Origin: Clostridia bacterium
GTDB taxonomy: Bacteria; Bacillota; Clostridia; Oscillospirales; Acutalibacteraceae
Reading direction: 5' to 3'
Assembly: GCA_017480115.1 (NCBI GenBank)
Contig: JAFVBH010000081.1
Location: 1-57,790 of the forward strand
DNA length: 57,790 bases
A program made the translations under genes and the position numbers. How positions within the stretch are numbered: position 1 is the stretch's first letter; each line of letters opens with the position of its first letter. This document shows positions 16,932-25,394 of the stretch, in pieces. The notes below the pieces were generated by a model. That model was not told where the DNA came from and made no database searches. It saw only the letters and a program-made list of their open reading frames with translations.

Positions 16932-17693
16932 ATGGAATTTAAGGAGTTTGGAAAGGCGGACGTCAAAACCTTAATGCTGCTTCCCGGAACCGCCTGCGAC
17001 TATCAGACGAATTTCGGGTCCGTGCTGGACGCCCTGGCGCAGAAATATCATTTAATCTGCGTCAACTACGACGGCTTTGACGGCAGTGACCTGATTTTTC
17101 CCGATATGATCACGGTGACCGGAAAGATCGAGCAATACATCAAAGAAAACTTTGACGGCAGAATCGACGGCGCGATCGGTTCTTCTCTTGGCAGCAGCTT
17201 TGTCGGGCAGATGATCCAGCGGCAGAACGTGCATCTCGATCACGGTATTTTCGGAAGCCCCGATCTCGACCAAAGCGGCAAATTCAGCGCGTGGCTGCAA
17301 TCAAAACTGATGGTGCCGCTTCTGACCAGCTTTACAAAGGGCGAGAAGAAGAAAGCGAAGACGCGGGAAAAAATCAAGAGCTTCTTTGAAATGAACGACG
17401 AGACCGCGGACAAGTTTATGGCATGCTTTGAGAAATTCTCTCCGAAGTCCATCAAAAATGAGTATTACACGGATCTGCTCACTTGGCTTCAGGACGACAT
17501 CCATGTGGAGCACACAAAAGTTCACTTCATCTATGCAAACAAGATGGGAGAGAAATATTTGAAGCGGTATAAAAAGTATTTCCATGACCCGGAAATCCGT
17601 GAATTTGATATGCAGCATGAACAGTGGCTGTTCGGCGAGGAGAAATACGCCATCCCTGTGCTGAAAGCGATTGATGAGTTTATGGAAGGATAG
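16932..17693 (+). CDS. Alpha/beta hydrolase
   Basis: The 253-residue protein starts with a LLPGTACDYQ oxyanion-like block and has the nucleophile elbow GSSLGSS near residue 84, in place of the usual G-x-S-x-G. A late Asp lies in the HDPEIREFD region, and a histidine (MQHEQWLFGE) completes a plausible triad. It is a different subfamily from the HSL-like enzyme at 15360. The start lies 4 bases after the preceding stop, so it is very likely co-translated. Substrate unknown. Confidence 0.7.
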   Translation: MEFKEFGKADVKTLMLLPGTACDYQTNFGSVLDALAQKYHLICVNYDGFDGSDLIFPDMITVTGKIEQYIKENFDGRIDGAIGSSLGSSFVGQMIQRQNVHLDHGIFGSPDLDQSGKFSAWLQSKLMVPLLTSFTKGEKKKAKTREKIKSFFEMNDETADKFMACFEKFSPKSIKNEYYTDLLTWLQDDIHVEHTKVHFIYANKMGEKYLKRYKKYFHDPEIREFDMQHEQWLFGEEKYAIPVLKAIDEFMEG

Positions 17694-17700
17694 AATGTAA

Positions 17701-18198
17701 ATGCTTTTAACAATATTTTTGGCAACTATTTTTTGCTCAGCAGTCACAATCATGCTTTTATCGGCGGTGGCATTTATTCAAAACGAGAAGTTTTTCTCAT
17801 CTGCGCCCAAGGAAGCGCAGAAGGTCATAAAGCCACGAGAGCAAGAGCTGTTTTACGGCGCCAGAGCAATCGGCTGGACGCTGATGGTGTTTGCGATCCT
17901 GATGATACTGGGAGTGGGCATTATCGCGATCTGGGACGGTTTCAGAAGCGGATATACATTCCGGCAGTTCTTTTTGCGGTTTGTGTTGATATTTACCATT
18001 TACAAGGTCTATGATATGATCTGCTTTGACTACTTACTGCTGATGAAGTTCAGATTCTTCCAGTATTACTATCCCGAGACGGAAAGCGTATATTCGGGCA
18101 GAAAGTACGGCTATAACATCAAAAGCCAGCTATTAAAGCTGCTGGTCATATTCCCTGCGGCGTCCGCGCTTGCGGCGTGGATCTGTACATTGTTCTGA
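17701..18198 (+). CDS. Four-helix membrane protein, D-x4-D family, copy 3
   Basis: The 165-residue product is the most divergent of the four paralogues. It keeps VYDMICFDYL (D-x4-D) and has YYPETES where the others have LPGTE. Hydrophobic segments lie near residues 5-25, 53-75, 85-105 and 143-163. It sits between an alpha/beta hydrolase and the second ATC-hydrolase-like gene, which repeats the membrane-protein-plus-hydrolase pattern upstream. Confidence 0.65.
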   Translation: MLLTIFLATIFCSAVTIMLLSAVAFIQNEKFFSSAPKEAQKVIKPREQELFYGARAIGWTLMVFAILMILGVGIIAIWDGFRSGYTFRQFFLRFVLIFTIYKVYDMICFDYLLLMKFRFFQYYYPETESVYSGRKYGYNIKSQLLKLLVIFPAASALAAWICTLF

Positions 18199-18216
18199 GA
18201 AAGGAAACAAAGCACG

Positions 18217-18849
18217 ATGAAATATGTGGGAATTTACTGGAGCCTGTTCGCTCCTATGATAAAAAGGAGCATTACAAAGCGATTCGATCAAGAGCTTGCG
18301 GATATTTCCATCAAACGAGGAAAGTCGGAATACAGGCGGCTGCTCTCCCGCGCCGACGACCTTGGTCCCGGCAATCCAATGGCGATGAACGCCTATTTCG
18401 CTTACGTCTTTGCTGCGGCATGGCTCGGTTCCGGGAAAAAGATATCTCCTGCCGAAATGGGAGAAGTGATGACAGACGTTCTTACATCCTCGCTTCTGCG
18501 CACCGTCTTCGGCATGACAGACCTCAACAAAAAGCCGAAGAAATGGTACAAGGACATGAAAAAGTATGAGGCGTGGTATGAGAAGAACGGAAAGGATTAT
18601 CCCGTCAACTGGGTCGTGAACTTTGATGAAACTCTTCATACCGAGGCCAGCTACTATTACTTCACCCGTTGTCCAATCTGCGAGTTCTGCGAAAGAGAAG
18701 GAATCGAGGAACTGATGCCTGCACTCTGCGCCACAGACGAGGTGATGTTCCGGCTCCAGCACGGCATGCTCCATCGAGAGCACACCATCGCAAACGGTGA
18801 CGGTGTCTGCGATTATTGGGTCACGGGAGATAAGGAGGCTTTGGAATGA
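18217..18849 (+). CDS. L-2-amino-thiazoline-4-carboxylate hydrolase family protein, copy 2
   Basis: The 210-residue protein has the family signature in its clearest form: YYYFTRCPICEFCEREG, LMPALCATDEVMF and NGDGVCDYWV. It is a distant paralogue of the product at 16287. Its last four bases overlap the start of the following methyltransferase (ATGA), which implies translational coupling. The true substrate is unknown; a small sulfur or nitrogen heterocycle would fit the founding member but is not shown. Confidence 0.78.
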   Translation: MKYVGIYWSLFAPMIKRSITKRFDQELADISIKRGKSEYRRLLSRADDLGPGNPMAMNAYFAYVFAAAWLGSGKKISPAEMGEVMTDVLTSSLLRTVFGMTDLNKKPKKWYKDMKKYEAWYEKNGKDYPVNWVVNFDETLHTEASYYYFTRCPICEFCEREGIEELMPALCATDEVMFRLQHGMLHREHTIANGDGVCDYWVTGDKEALE

Positions 18850-19691
18850 AATACCACATAGAAAAGAACACGGTGCAGGAAACGCTGATTATCCCGCTCT
18901 ACGCCCGAAAGGTATGCTCCGAACACTATCCGTACCTGTTTCAGGATGTCACGGCCGTGCGCATCTGCGATATGCTGGACTATGATTTCGATTCGCAAAA
19001 GAAAAAGATGGAATCGGCGGTCGGGCTGTTCGGCGCGTTGGAGGTCGGACAGCGGCATTATGATTTGATGTGTGAGGTCGAGGATTACCTGAAAGCGCAC
19101 CCCAAAGCGGCTGTCGTCAATCTTGGCTGCGGTCTGGACGACACCTTCCGTAAGGTGGATAACGGAACCTGTCACGGTTTTAACATCGATCTGCCGGATG
19201 TGATCGCCGTCAGAAACGAGCTGCTCCCTGCACGGGAAAGGGAAAAGAATATTGCCTGCAACTTGAATGACTATAGCTGGATGGACGAGATCGATCCCGA
19301 AAACGGCGCGGTTTTTTATGCTGCGGGCGTGTTCTACTACTTCAAAACAGACGATGTGAAGAAGCTGGTTTCCGAAATGGCGAAGCGGTTTCCCGGCGCG
19401 GTCCTCGCTTTTGATGCCTGCAACCGGCGCGGCGCGAAGATGATGACAAAGACCTGGCTGAAAGAGGCGGGCATTACGGATGTGGACGCGCTGTTCTCTC
19501 TTGAGGACGCCTCCGTCATCAAGGGCTGGAGCGAAAATATTTCCGCCGTTTCCACCCGCAGCTATATGCGCGGATACCGGGATATTTACAATGCCGTTCG
19601 CCCCCTGCATCGGTTGCTGATGAAATTCTGCGACAGCAAGGTGAATATGAACATTGTAAAGGTAGAAACAATAAAACAAGAAGAAGGATAA
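18846..19691 (+). CDS. SAM-dependent methyltransferase, leucine-carboxyl-methyltransferase (LCM) type
   Basis: The 281-residue protein has the SAM-binding block AAVVNLGCGLDDTFR near residues 89-103, preceded by RHYDLMCEVEDYL, and later ENGAVFYAAGVFYYF. These fit the LCM/PPM family, which often methylates carboxyl or hydroxyl groups of small molecules and includes polyketide O-methyltransferases. The frame starts in the ATGA overlap with the preceding hydrolase gene. It is one of three methyltransferases in the operon, each of a different type. Confidence 0.82.
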   Translation: MKYHIEKNTVQETLIIPLYARKVCSEHYPYLFQDVTAVRICDMLDYDFDSQKKKMESAVGLFGALEVGQRHYDLMCEVEDYLKAHPKAAVVNLGCGLDDTFRKVDNGTCHGFNIDLPDVIAVRNELLPAREREKNIACNLNDYSWMDEIDPENGAVFYAAGVFYYFKTDDVKKLVSEMAKRFPGAVLAFDACNRRGAKMMTKTWLKEAGITDVDALFSLEDASVIKGWSENISAVSTRSYMRGYRDIYNAVRPLHRLLMKFCDSKVNMNIVKVETIKQEEG

Positions 19692-19695
19692 CGGT

Positions 19696-20193
19696 ATGGT
19701 TTGGTCAAGAACAATTTTGGACGGTATTTTACTGTGCCTGATATTTAATCTTACGATTGCGATACTATGGATCTTCGTTCCTGGCGCGTTCAGCAAAATG
19801 CTGCCAAAGGAGATTCGCCTTGCTGCGCCGCCGAGAAAGAAGAAGGAAGTCGTCATTCTGGCATCGGTATTGTATCCGCTGTATATTCTGGTTTTTGCCT
19901 ATATGATCGTCAGCGCGCATATGGCAGGCGTGACAGGATTTTGGCATCTGTTTTGGACGGGATATATCGAGATGTTTTGGATCAATCTGGGCGACTTCTT
20001 TGGATTGGACTGGTGGTATCGTGGAGCCATCAAGGACAAGATCATGATTCCCGGTACGGAGCATTGCAAGGCGTGGGAAACAAAGGAATGGATGAAGACG
20101 CTGGGGATTCCGGAACACCTGATTGGCTGGCCGCTTGTGGTATGCCCGCTGGTTGGCCTCATCGTGGCGGGAATCAGCACGTGGATTTATTAA
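19696..20193 (+). CDS. Four-helix membrane protein, D-x4-D family, copy 4
   Basis: The 165-residue protein shows LGDFFGLDWW (D-x4-D) and MIPGTEH, like its paralogues at 13621, 14116 and 17701. It has the same four-helix plan and a C-terminal helix ending IVAGISTWIY. It lies 4 bases after the LCM-type gene. PGTEH is identical to copy 2, so these two may be closest in function. Confidence 0.65.
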   Translation: MVWSRTILDGILLCLIFNLTIAILWIFVPGAFSKMLPKEIRLAAPPRKKKEVVILASVLYPLYILVFAYMIVSAHMAGVTGFWHLFWTGYIEMFWINLGDFFGLDWWYRGAIKDKIMIPGTEHCKAWETKEWMKTLGIPEHLIGWPLVVCPLVGLIVAGISTWIY

Positions 20194-20214
20194 CTTGTTA
20201 AAGGAGAGAAAAGC

Positions 20215-20895
20215 ATGAGCAGAAAAGATGAGATCAAATCCGCCTATCGGAGTCTTGGCAAGGCGCACGGCATTTATGACGGACAAATGCTCGGCACAAC
20301 GCGCATCGGTCGCTTTATGCTGAAACACGTTTGGCAAATGACACGCGAGGACGCGCTGGAATATCAGGCTTTGTCGTTTGAAGCGATTCCGGCGGACTTT
20401 GCGGGGAAGCTTTTAGAAGTGCCGGTTGGTACGGGCGTGCTCTCCATGCCGGTTTTTCAGACGCTGGCCGACGCGGATATCACCTGTCTTGACTATTCCG
20501 AAAAAATGATGGCGACCGCCGAGGCGCGGGCAAAGGAGATGAATATTCAAAACGTCTGCTTTCAGCAGGGCGACGTGGGAAATCTGCCCTTTCCCGACGA
20601 AACCTTTGACGTTGTGGTGTCCTTAAACGGCTTTCATGCTTTCCCCGACAAGGAAGCGGCATATAAAGAGACGTTCCGTGTGCTAAAACCGGGCGGTATC
20701 TTTACGGGCTGCTTCTATATAAAAGATGCGAATGCCCATACCGATAAAATCATCCGCAGGCTCTACATTAAGGCAGGCTTTTTCACGCCGCCGTTTGAAA
20801 CGGTGGAAAGCCTGCAAAAACGCTTGTCCACCATGTACAGCGAGGCGACCGTGCGAAATGTGGAGAGCATCGCGGTATTTCAGTGCAGGAAATGA
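20215..20895 (+). CDS. Class I SAM-dependent methyltransferase (UbiE-like)
   Basis: The 226-residue protein has LLEVPVGTGVLS in place of the usual E-x-G-x-G-x-G motif, then ITCLDYSEKMMATAEARA, the DVGNLPFPDETFDVVVSL block and RVLKPGGIF. It should transfer a methyl group to an unknown small molecule or lipid. The proline and valine in motif I are uncommon, although the SAM-binding acid in LDYS is kept. AAAGGAGAG precedes its ATG. Confidence 0.8.
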   Translation: MSRKDEIKSAYRSLGKAHGIYDGQMLGTTRIGRFMLKHVWQMTREDALEYQALSFEAIPADFAGKLLEVPVGTGVLSMPVFQTLADADITCLDYSEKMMATAEARAKEMNIQNVCFQQGDVGNLPFPDETFDVVVSLNGFHAFPDKEAAYKETFRVLKPGGIFTGCFYIKDANAHTDKIIRRLYIKAGFFTPPFETVESLQKRLSTMYSEATVRNVESIAVFQCRK

Positions 20896-20951
20896 TTCAA
20901 TTTGACAAAAAAATCAAATCGGCTTTAAATGATAGAGAGGATACAAAAGAA

Positions 20952-21752
20952 ATGACAGAAAACAAACCGGATTACGCAAACTGGATGCCAAAGGGTATGG
21001 TGGCGGCCGCCGCCGCAGGAACCGGTGCACTGCTCACAGCGGATATTGCCGCGCATATCGTATCGAAAGGTAATCGCACGACAGCTGCAACAACAGTATG
21101 CACGGCTTTGACTTTGGGAACAGCGGCGTGTGCGGTCACAACGGGATATTTCTACGCCCTGCGCAAAGTGTTTGATTATAACGGGAAAAGGAAGCTTTCT
21201 AAACAGATCATCGACGGAATTGCGGATTATGTGACACTTCCCGACGGCGGCACGGGTTTGGACGTCGGTTGCGGCAGCGGCGCGCTGACGATTGCATGCG
21301 CCAAGCGGAATCCAAACGCCGAAATCATTGGCGTCGATCATTGGGGATCTGAATATCGCGATTTTACAAAAGAAAGGTGCGAACAAAACGCGGCTGCGGA
21401 AGGCGTTTCCAACGTGCGTTTCCAAAAGGGCGACGCCGTGAAGCTGGATTTTCCCGATGAGACCTTTGACCTTGTGACCAGCAACTATGTCTATCATAAC
21501 ATTACCGGCAAGAATAAACAGCAGCTTTTGCTCGAGACGCTGCGCGTGCTGAAAAAGGGCGGCGCCTTTGCCATCCACGACCTCATGTCCAAGGCGAGAT
21601 ACGGGGATATGGACGCTTTCGTTTCAAAGCTGAAAGCAATGGGTTATGAAGACGTTCGGCTGATCGATACGTCAGACGGCAGTTTCATGAGCCGTAAAGA
21701 AGCCATGCTGCTCGGTCTTGGCGGGTCTACGCTGCTGGTCGGGAAAAAGTGA
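20952..21752 (+). CDS. Class I SAM-dependent methyltransferase with N-terminal membrane segments
   Basis: The 266-residue protein starts with two hydrophobic stretches (MVAAAAAGTGALLTADIAAHI and TVCTALTLGTAACAVTTGYFY). A complete methyltransferase domain follows: LDVGCGSGALTIACAK, EIIGVDHWG, VKLDFPDETFDLVTSN, VLKKGGAF. A membrane anchor suggests a lipid-soluble substrate. The ATG at 20952 follows AGAGAGG; an ATG at 20892 overlapping the previous stop would give 20 more residues. It is the last intact gene of the cargo operon. Confidence 0.82.
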   Translation: MTENKPDYANWMPKGMVAAAAAGTGALLTADIAAHIVSKGNRTTAATTVCTALTLGTAACAVTTGYFYALRKVFDYNGKRKLSKQIIDGIADYVTLPDGGTGLDVGCGSGALTIACAKRNPNAEIIGVDHWGSEYRDFTKERCEQNAAAEGVSNVRFQKGDAVKLDFPDETFDLVTSNYVYHNITGKNKQQLLLETLRVLKKGGAFAIHDLMSKARYGDMDAFVSKLKAMGYEDVRLIDTSDGSFMSRKEAMLLGLGGSTLLVGKK

Positions 21753-21860
21753 TTTTATGTCCGTCAAAAGGTTTACTCGCACTGCTTGAAAAACTGAGAT
21801 AATCAGTTACGGTAATCACTGACCGCAAACGGTGATTGCTAAAAAAATGGGAGAAAAGCC

Positions 21861-21980
21861 ATGCCAACGGATAAAACCGAGAGCCGCAATCGCATCCTTC
21901 CCGCCGCTAGGCAGGAGTTTCTGAAAAAGGGCTTTCAGGATGCATCCACGCGCGCTATCGTGGCGCGGGCGGGCATATGA
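21861..21980 (+). pseudogene. TetR-family regulator, N-terminal remnant
   Basis: The frame encodes 39 residues that match the start of a TetR DNA-binding domain (SRNRILPAARQEFLKKGF, then TRAIVARAGI) and stops inside the recognition helix region. GGGAGAA precedes the ATG. A full-length TetR would be about 190 residues, so this fragment cannot bind DNA as usual. It sits where a cargo-operon regulator would be expected, and suggests that the repressor of the GTTAGC palindromes has been lost from this copy. Confidence 0.75.
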
Positions 21981-22099
21981 TCCCGCAGTATTACGGCAGT
22001 ATCGTTTCTGTGCTGATTATAGGTATCGGCTTGTTTTTTCTTTCAGTGAAAAATGGCGTTTGTCGCCGTGTGACCGAATCCGCAGTGTGGAGCATTTAG
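21977..22099 (+). other. Short membrane-peptide frame after the TetR remnant
   Basis: The frame of 40 residues overlaps the stop of the TetR fragment and encodes PQYYGSIVSVLIIGIGLFFLSVKNG, one transmembrane helix. This faintly resembles the start of FeoB-associated Cys-rich membrane proteins, but the Cys-rich tail is missing. It is probably debris joined by a deletion to the TetR fragment. I would not call it a gene. Confidence 0.3.
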
Positions 22100-22113
22100 A
22101 TCACAGTATAAAA

Positions 22114-22142
22114 AAGGAAGGAGCGGCGTCATGTCCGCTCCT
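22114..22142 (+). terminator. Terminator at the end of the cargo region
   Basis: AAGGAGCGG pairs with CCGCTCCTT across a loop of about eight bases. On the plus strand GTTTGTT follows. It separates the cargo operon from the convergent sigma-like gene. Confidence 0.65.
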
Positions 22143-22236
22143 TGTTTGTTATCATACCACCTCCGACGGTTTTTCTTGACGCGGTTGTTTCTGTTTGCAT
22201 ATCTGCTTTTTCTCTATATTGTATAATTCTGTTCCT

Positions 22237-23346
22237 CTACACGAATACGGCGGCGGTCATAGCGTTCGTTTTCGATTTTCCGACGGCTTCAAAATCCGTA
22301 TCGGCGTAATAATCGGTTTCGTGCAAGTAGCCGCGCAGCTTGATATACGCCTTTTTCAGTATTTCGGCTACGGTCTTTGGGCTGCACTGGTGAAAGACGG
22401 CAATATCCGTGTTCATCATCGGTTTGCGCTTTGCAAGAATCTTATGACCATCTTTATCTTTTGTAAGGATAAGCGTCCCGTAACAATCCACACAGAAGCC
22501 GCAGGATTCGGCGATCATCATTCGTTCCTTGAGAGACAAACGCTCAAACGCGCCCCACAGCGCATGGTCCCGCATATCAAGAAATAACTTCTGTTCCGGC
22601 GTGGGATCGAACGATTCGACCCATTCCTCCTCGGTTTCATTGCCTTCGGCGTCAGCAACGGGCTTTGTAAGAGTCACCATGTGTGAATTCAGATCGGCGG
22701 CAAGCAAAATCTCTTTCGCGTGCTTTTCGGTCAAGTGAATTTCCTCGGCTACCACCGTAAGCCGCTGTTCATAGGGCAGATCAGCGTTTTTCTTGTATAC
22801 GCCCATCGTTTTCTTTACGCGCCGGTGTTGCTTGTCATTTTGAATGGTATAACCGGGAATCAACAGAGGAAGCTCGTCAAAAATGGCCCGCTTGACTTCG
22901 TGTTCTTTGTATTTCATAAAATGATTGCCGACGGCGGGGTCATATTTCTGCAGCGCTTCATAAAGCCCCATGGCGAACGCGATCTTCAGATCCTCAAGCC
23001 CGGAAAACAAATAATTCTCCGCCATCTGCGCCTGACACTTCTCCGTCATGGTATGCTCGTAGAAGTGCAGGATCCAGAGGTAATATATTTTATCTCCGGT
23101 TTCCTTGTATAACCGCGCAAGCTCGTCGTAGCCGGGGAATTCCTCCGGAGCAGATTCACAGAAGAACATCCGATGCGTTATGAAGGTATCGACCTCCGCG
23201 TCGTCTTCAAGCGGTTCAGAGAAATACTCTTCCTCCGTGATCAGGTCTTCGTCTTCCTCGTCTTTGTCCTTTTCTTCTTCGTCCTTGGTATCTTCGTCAT
23301 CCACGTCATAATCATAATAACGGGAATATCTGTCGTATCTGTACAA
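22237..23346 (-). CDS. Sigma-70-like protein with acidic N terminus
   Basis: The 369-residue protein begins with a Tyr/Arg stretch and a strongly acidic run (residues about 15-55). Then YEALQKYDPAVGNHFMKYKEHEVKRAIFDEL looks like sigma region 2. The C-terminal part (LSLKERMMIAES, HQCSPKTVAEILKKAYIKLRGYL) resembles region 4 with a helix-turn-helix. Such long sigma-like proteins occur on clostridial mobile elements. It may direct transcription of element genes; this is inference. The start is a TTG with AAGGAG 6 bases upstream. Confidence 0.6.
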   Translation of the reverse strand: MYRYDRYSRYYDYDVDDEDTKDEEEKDKDEEDEDLITEEEYFSEPLEDDAEVDTFITHRMFFCESAPEEFPGYDELARLYKETGDKIYYLWILHFYEHTMTEKCQAQMAENYLFSGLEDLKIAFAMGLYEALQKYDPAVGNHFMKYKEHEVKRAIFDELPLLIPGYTIQNDKQHRRVKKTMGVYKKNADLPYEQRLTVVAEEIHLTEKHAKEILLAADLNSHMVTLTKPVADAEGNETEEEWVESFDPTPEQKLFLDMRDHALWGAFERLSLKERMMIAESCGFCVDCYGTLILTKDKDGHKILAKRKPMMNTDIAVFHQCSPKTVAEILKKAYIKLRGYLHETDYYADTDFEAVGKSKTNAMTAAVFV

Positions 23347-23356
23347 TTTCTTCTCC

Positions 23357-24490
23357 TTATGCCGGTACCACAGGGGTATTCCTTAAAAACTCCTCAGTTT
23401 CTTTGTAAAGGGTTTTTCTTTCCAAATCCTTTTTGTATTGTGTGAGTGTGTAATCGGTTTCTGTTAGCGCAAGTGTGAGATGATTCTGCGTTAAAAGCGT
23501 CGCTGCCGCCGCGAACTCCGGTGTGATCGTACCTCGATTCTTTTCCGTTCGGATACACTCGGTCCGCTTTTTGCAAATAACCTTAAACGGATCGCCGTCT
23601 GCCTTTTCCGGCGAACCGTTCTGTTTCGCGTATTGCTTGCAGGAAAGCTGCTTTTCATCATGGAAATGCGGGCTTAACCCGGTGCAGTATTTCTGGATAT
23701 TTTTATCCGTTTTTAAAAACGGCTTTTTGCAAACCAGACACAGCCGTGGATAATGTCCGATCATCAAGCTCTCGAAAAGCTCGGTGATGATCAACTCCGT
23801 ATAGGTTTTGAATTGTATCATCTTGCCGGAATAGAACTTGCCATCGCTCTCTGTAGATATATACGGCGTATAGGTAACGTTCGGCTGCAGAGCGGCGTCC
23901 AAACGGAACTCCAAAAAGGCAAGCGAAAACAGAAAATCGGAATCATGGTTATCACAATTGGAATACATATCGGCAATACGTCGGATTTTTTCATATATCT
24001 GCGGTATTTCATCAAAGAGAGTGGCGTAAAAGGTCAAGAGTCCGTAAATACGCTCCGCCGCCTCCGCTGCGTGAAGCTGCTGCACGTTTGCCGGAGCGTA
24101 TTCCGGTATCGTTGACGTTTGTAAGAAATTCGCATCGATACCATAGCCTTTATCCTTAAGAAAACGCTGTGTAAGCAATATATTACTTGCCGAAAACGAA
24201 TCCCGTATTTCATCCCGGTCAAGATAATCAAAAGGTTTTATGCCTTTCAGGATATCCACGGTGGCGAGGATCGCTTCACAGGCTTTCGGCAGCGTTTCCT
24301 CAAGGTTCTGATGGCGCGTTACCGCATTGAGCCCTTCAAGAATCGAGAGATACGGCGCTTCAAGGCGCTGTTCTGTCTTTCCTGGCTTGTAAAACTCCAA
24401 CAAGCTGCAACAATAGGAACAGAGTATATCTGTCTTTCCGGCAAAGTATATGTTTTTATCGGCAAATATGGCTTCCAACGGGTAAAACAT
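23357..24490 (-). CDS. DUF6076-like protein with C-terminal zinc-finger-like motif
   Basis: The 377-residue protein has the segment PRLCLVCKKPFLKTDKNIQKYCTG around residues 245-270, with Cys spaced like a CGNR-type zinc finger, and a conserved C-SCKQYAK segment after it. The rest is helical and unfamiliar. I recall such proteins as DUF6076, common on Firmicute integrative elements and of unknown role. It lies just upstream of the sigma-like gene on the same strand with a 10-base gap, and probably shares its transcript. Confidence 0.6.
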   Translation of the reverse strand: MFYPLEAIFADKNIYFAGKTDILCSYCCSLLEFYKPGKTEQRLEAPYLSILEGLNAVTRHQNLEETLPKACEAILATVDILKGIKPFDYLDRDEIRDSFSASNILLTQRFLKDKGYGIDANFLQTSTIPEYAPANVQQLHAAEAAERIYGLLTFYATLFDEIPQIYEKIRRIADMYSNCDNHDSDFLFSLAFLEFRLDAALQPNVTYTPYISTESDGKFYSGKMIQFKTYTELIITELFESLMIGHYPRLCLVCKKPFLKTDKNIQKYCTGLSPHFHDEKQLSCKQYAKQNGSPEKADGDPFKVICKKRTECIRTEKNRGTITPEFAAAATLLTQNHLTLALTETDYTLTQYKKDLERKTLYKETEEFLRNTPVVPA

Positions 24491-24506
24491 AGGCGGTCCT
24501 TTCTTC

Positions 24507-24766
24507 TTGTTACGGGAATCGATTTTGACTGTTACGGCATTTCTCCACTTTTTGAAAAATCGGGGGATAAAGTATATGGGGAGGAAAACAGCGGTTCTTT
24601 CAGAATATGCCGCGCGACACCCTGAATCCCATTCCGGTTGTTACGGGAATCGAAATCTGCTGTTACGAAATTTCTCCCAATTTTCAAAAATCGGGGGATA
24701 AAATATATGGGGAGAGGAAAACGGGTCAGCAATCTTTTAAAATGTGCCGCACAACCCCTTGAATGC
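24507..24766. repeat. Two-copy tandem duplication of the lexA tail and downstream promoter region
   Basis: Two copies about 131 bp long start at 24507 and 24638. The second contains the last codons of the lexA-like gene. The first contains a diverged copy of the same codons (IQGVARHILKE versus IQGVVRHILKD) with the same trailing sequence. Each copy carries TGTTACG twice, 21 bases apart, giving four such sites between lexA and the DUF6076-like gene. Confidence 0.8.
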
Positions 24767-25343
24767 GAACGATGTTTTTCTCAACCAACTTTCCGGGGTA
24801 TCGTTCCTCGTTTGCATAGGCAAGAATCGGTTGCCCGTTTTCGTAAAATCCCCGTAACCGCTTGATCTGTGTTTCACCCTCGTTGTCTAACGCGGCGACA
24901 ATATCGCCCTCGTTCGGTTCGGCGTCGCTCTCAATAAAAAGCGTATCGCCGGAATCAATTCCGACATCCTTCATGGAATCCCCCGCAGCGGTAATGGATA
25001 CAAGATTCTTTTCCGGGAAGTAAAATGGAGACAACATATTGAACGCGATGATATGCTGTTCCTCTACCGTACCGGCTCCGCAGGAACCGATATTATCCAG
25101 CGCGAGGCACTTGGTGGAATTGTACTGAATTTTATCCTCCAAGTTCAGCGTGATCACGCCGTCCTCATAGTGGAGCCTCTGCTGCCGGGAAAGGTCTTTC
25201 AAGTATCGGTGAACGATGCCCGTTGAAAGCTGAAATACCGCAGCGATCTGCGCTACGGTCGGCTGATTTTGATGTTCGGTGATGTATTCCGTTAAATATT
25301 TCAGAATGGTTTCCATGCGCTCATAGTTTTTCGGTCTTGCCAT
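24726..25343 (-). CDS. LexA-like repressor with S24 autopeptidase domain
   Basis: The 205-residue protein has an N-terminal winged-helix domain (QPTVAQIAAVFQLSTGIVHRYLKDL) and a C-terminal peptidase domain. The parts needed for RecA-stimulated self-cleavage are visible: scissile Ala90-Gly91 in GSCGAGTV, Ser123 in AAGDSMKD and Lys161 in ETQIKRL. The start MARPKNYE follows GAGGAGC; the longer frame adds only four residues. Its promoter carries an SOS-type box. It probably represses the element's genes and releases them on DNA damage. Confidence 0.88.
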   Translation of the reverse strand: MARPKNYERMETILKYLTEYITEHQNQPTVAQIAAVFQLSTGIVHRYLKDLSRQQRLHYEDGVITLNLEDKIQYNSTKCLALDNIGSCGAGTVEEQHIIAFNMLSPFYFPEKNLVSITAAGDSMKDVGIDSGDTLFIESDAEPNEGDIVAALDNEGETQIKRLRGFYENGQPILAYANEERYPGKLVEKNIVRIQGVVRHILKDC

Positions 25344-25394
25344 AATCAAGCTCCTCAAACACTGATAGTAGAATAAAATATTTCAGTAATTAAA

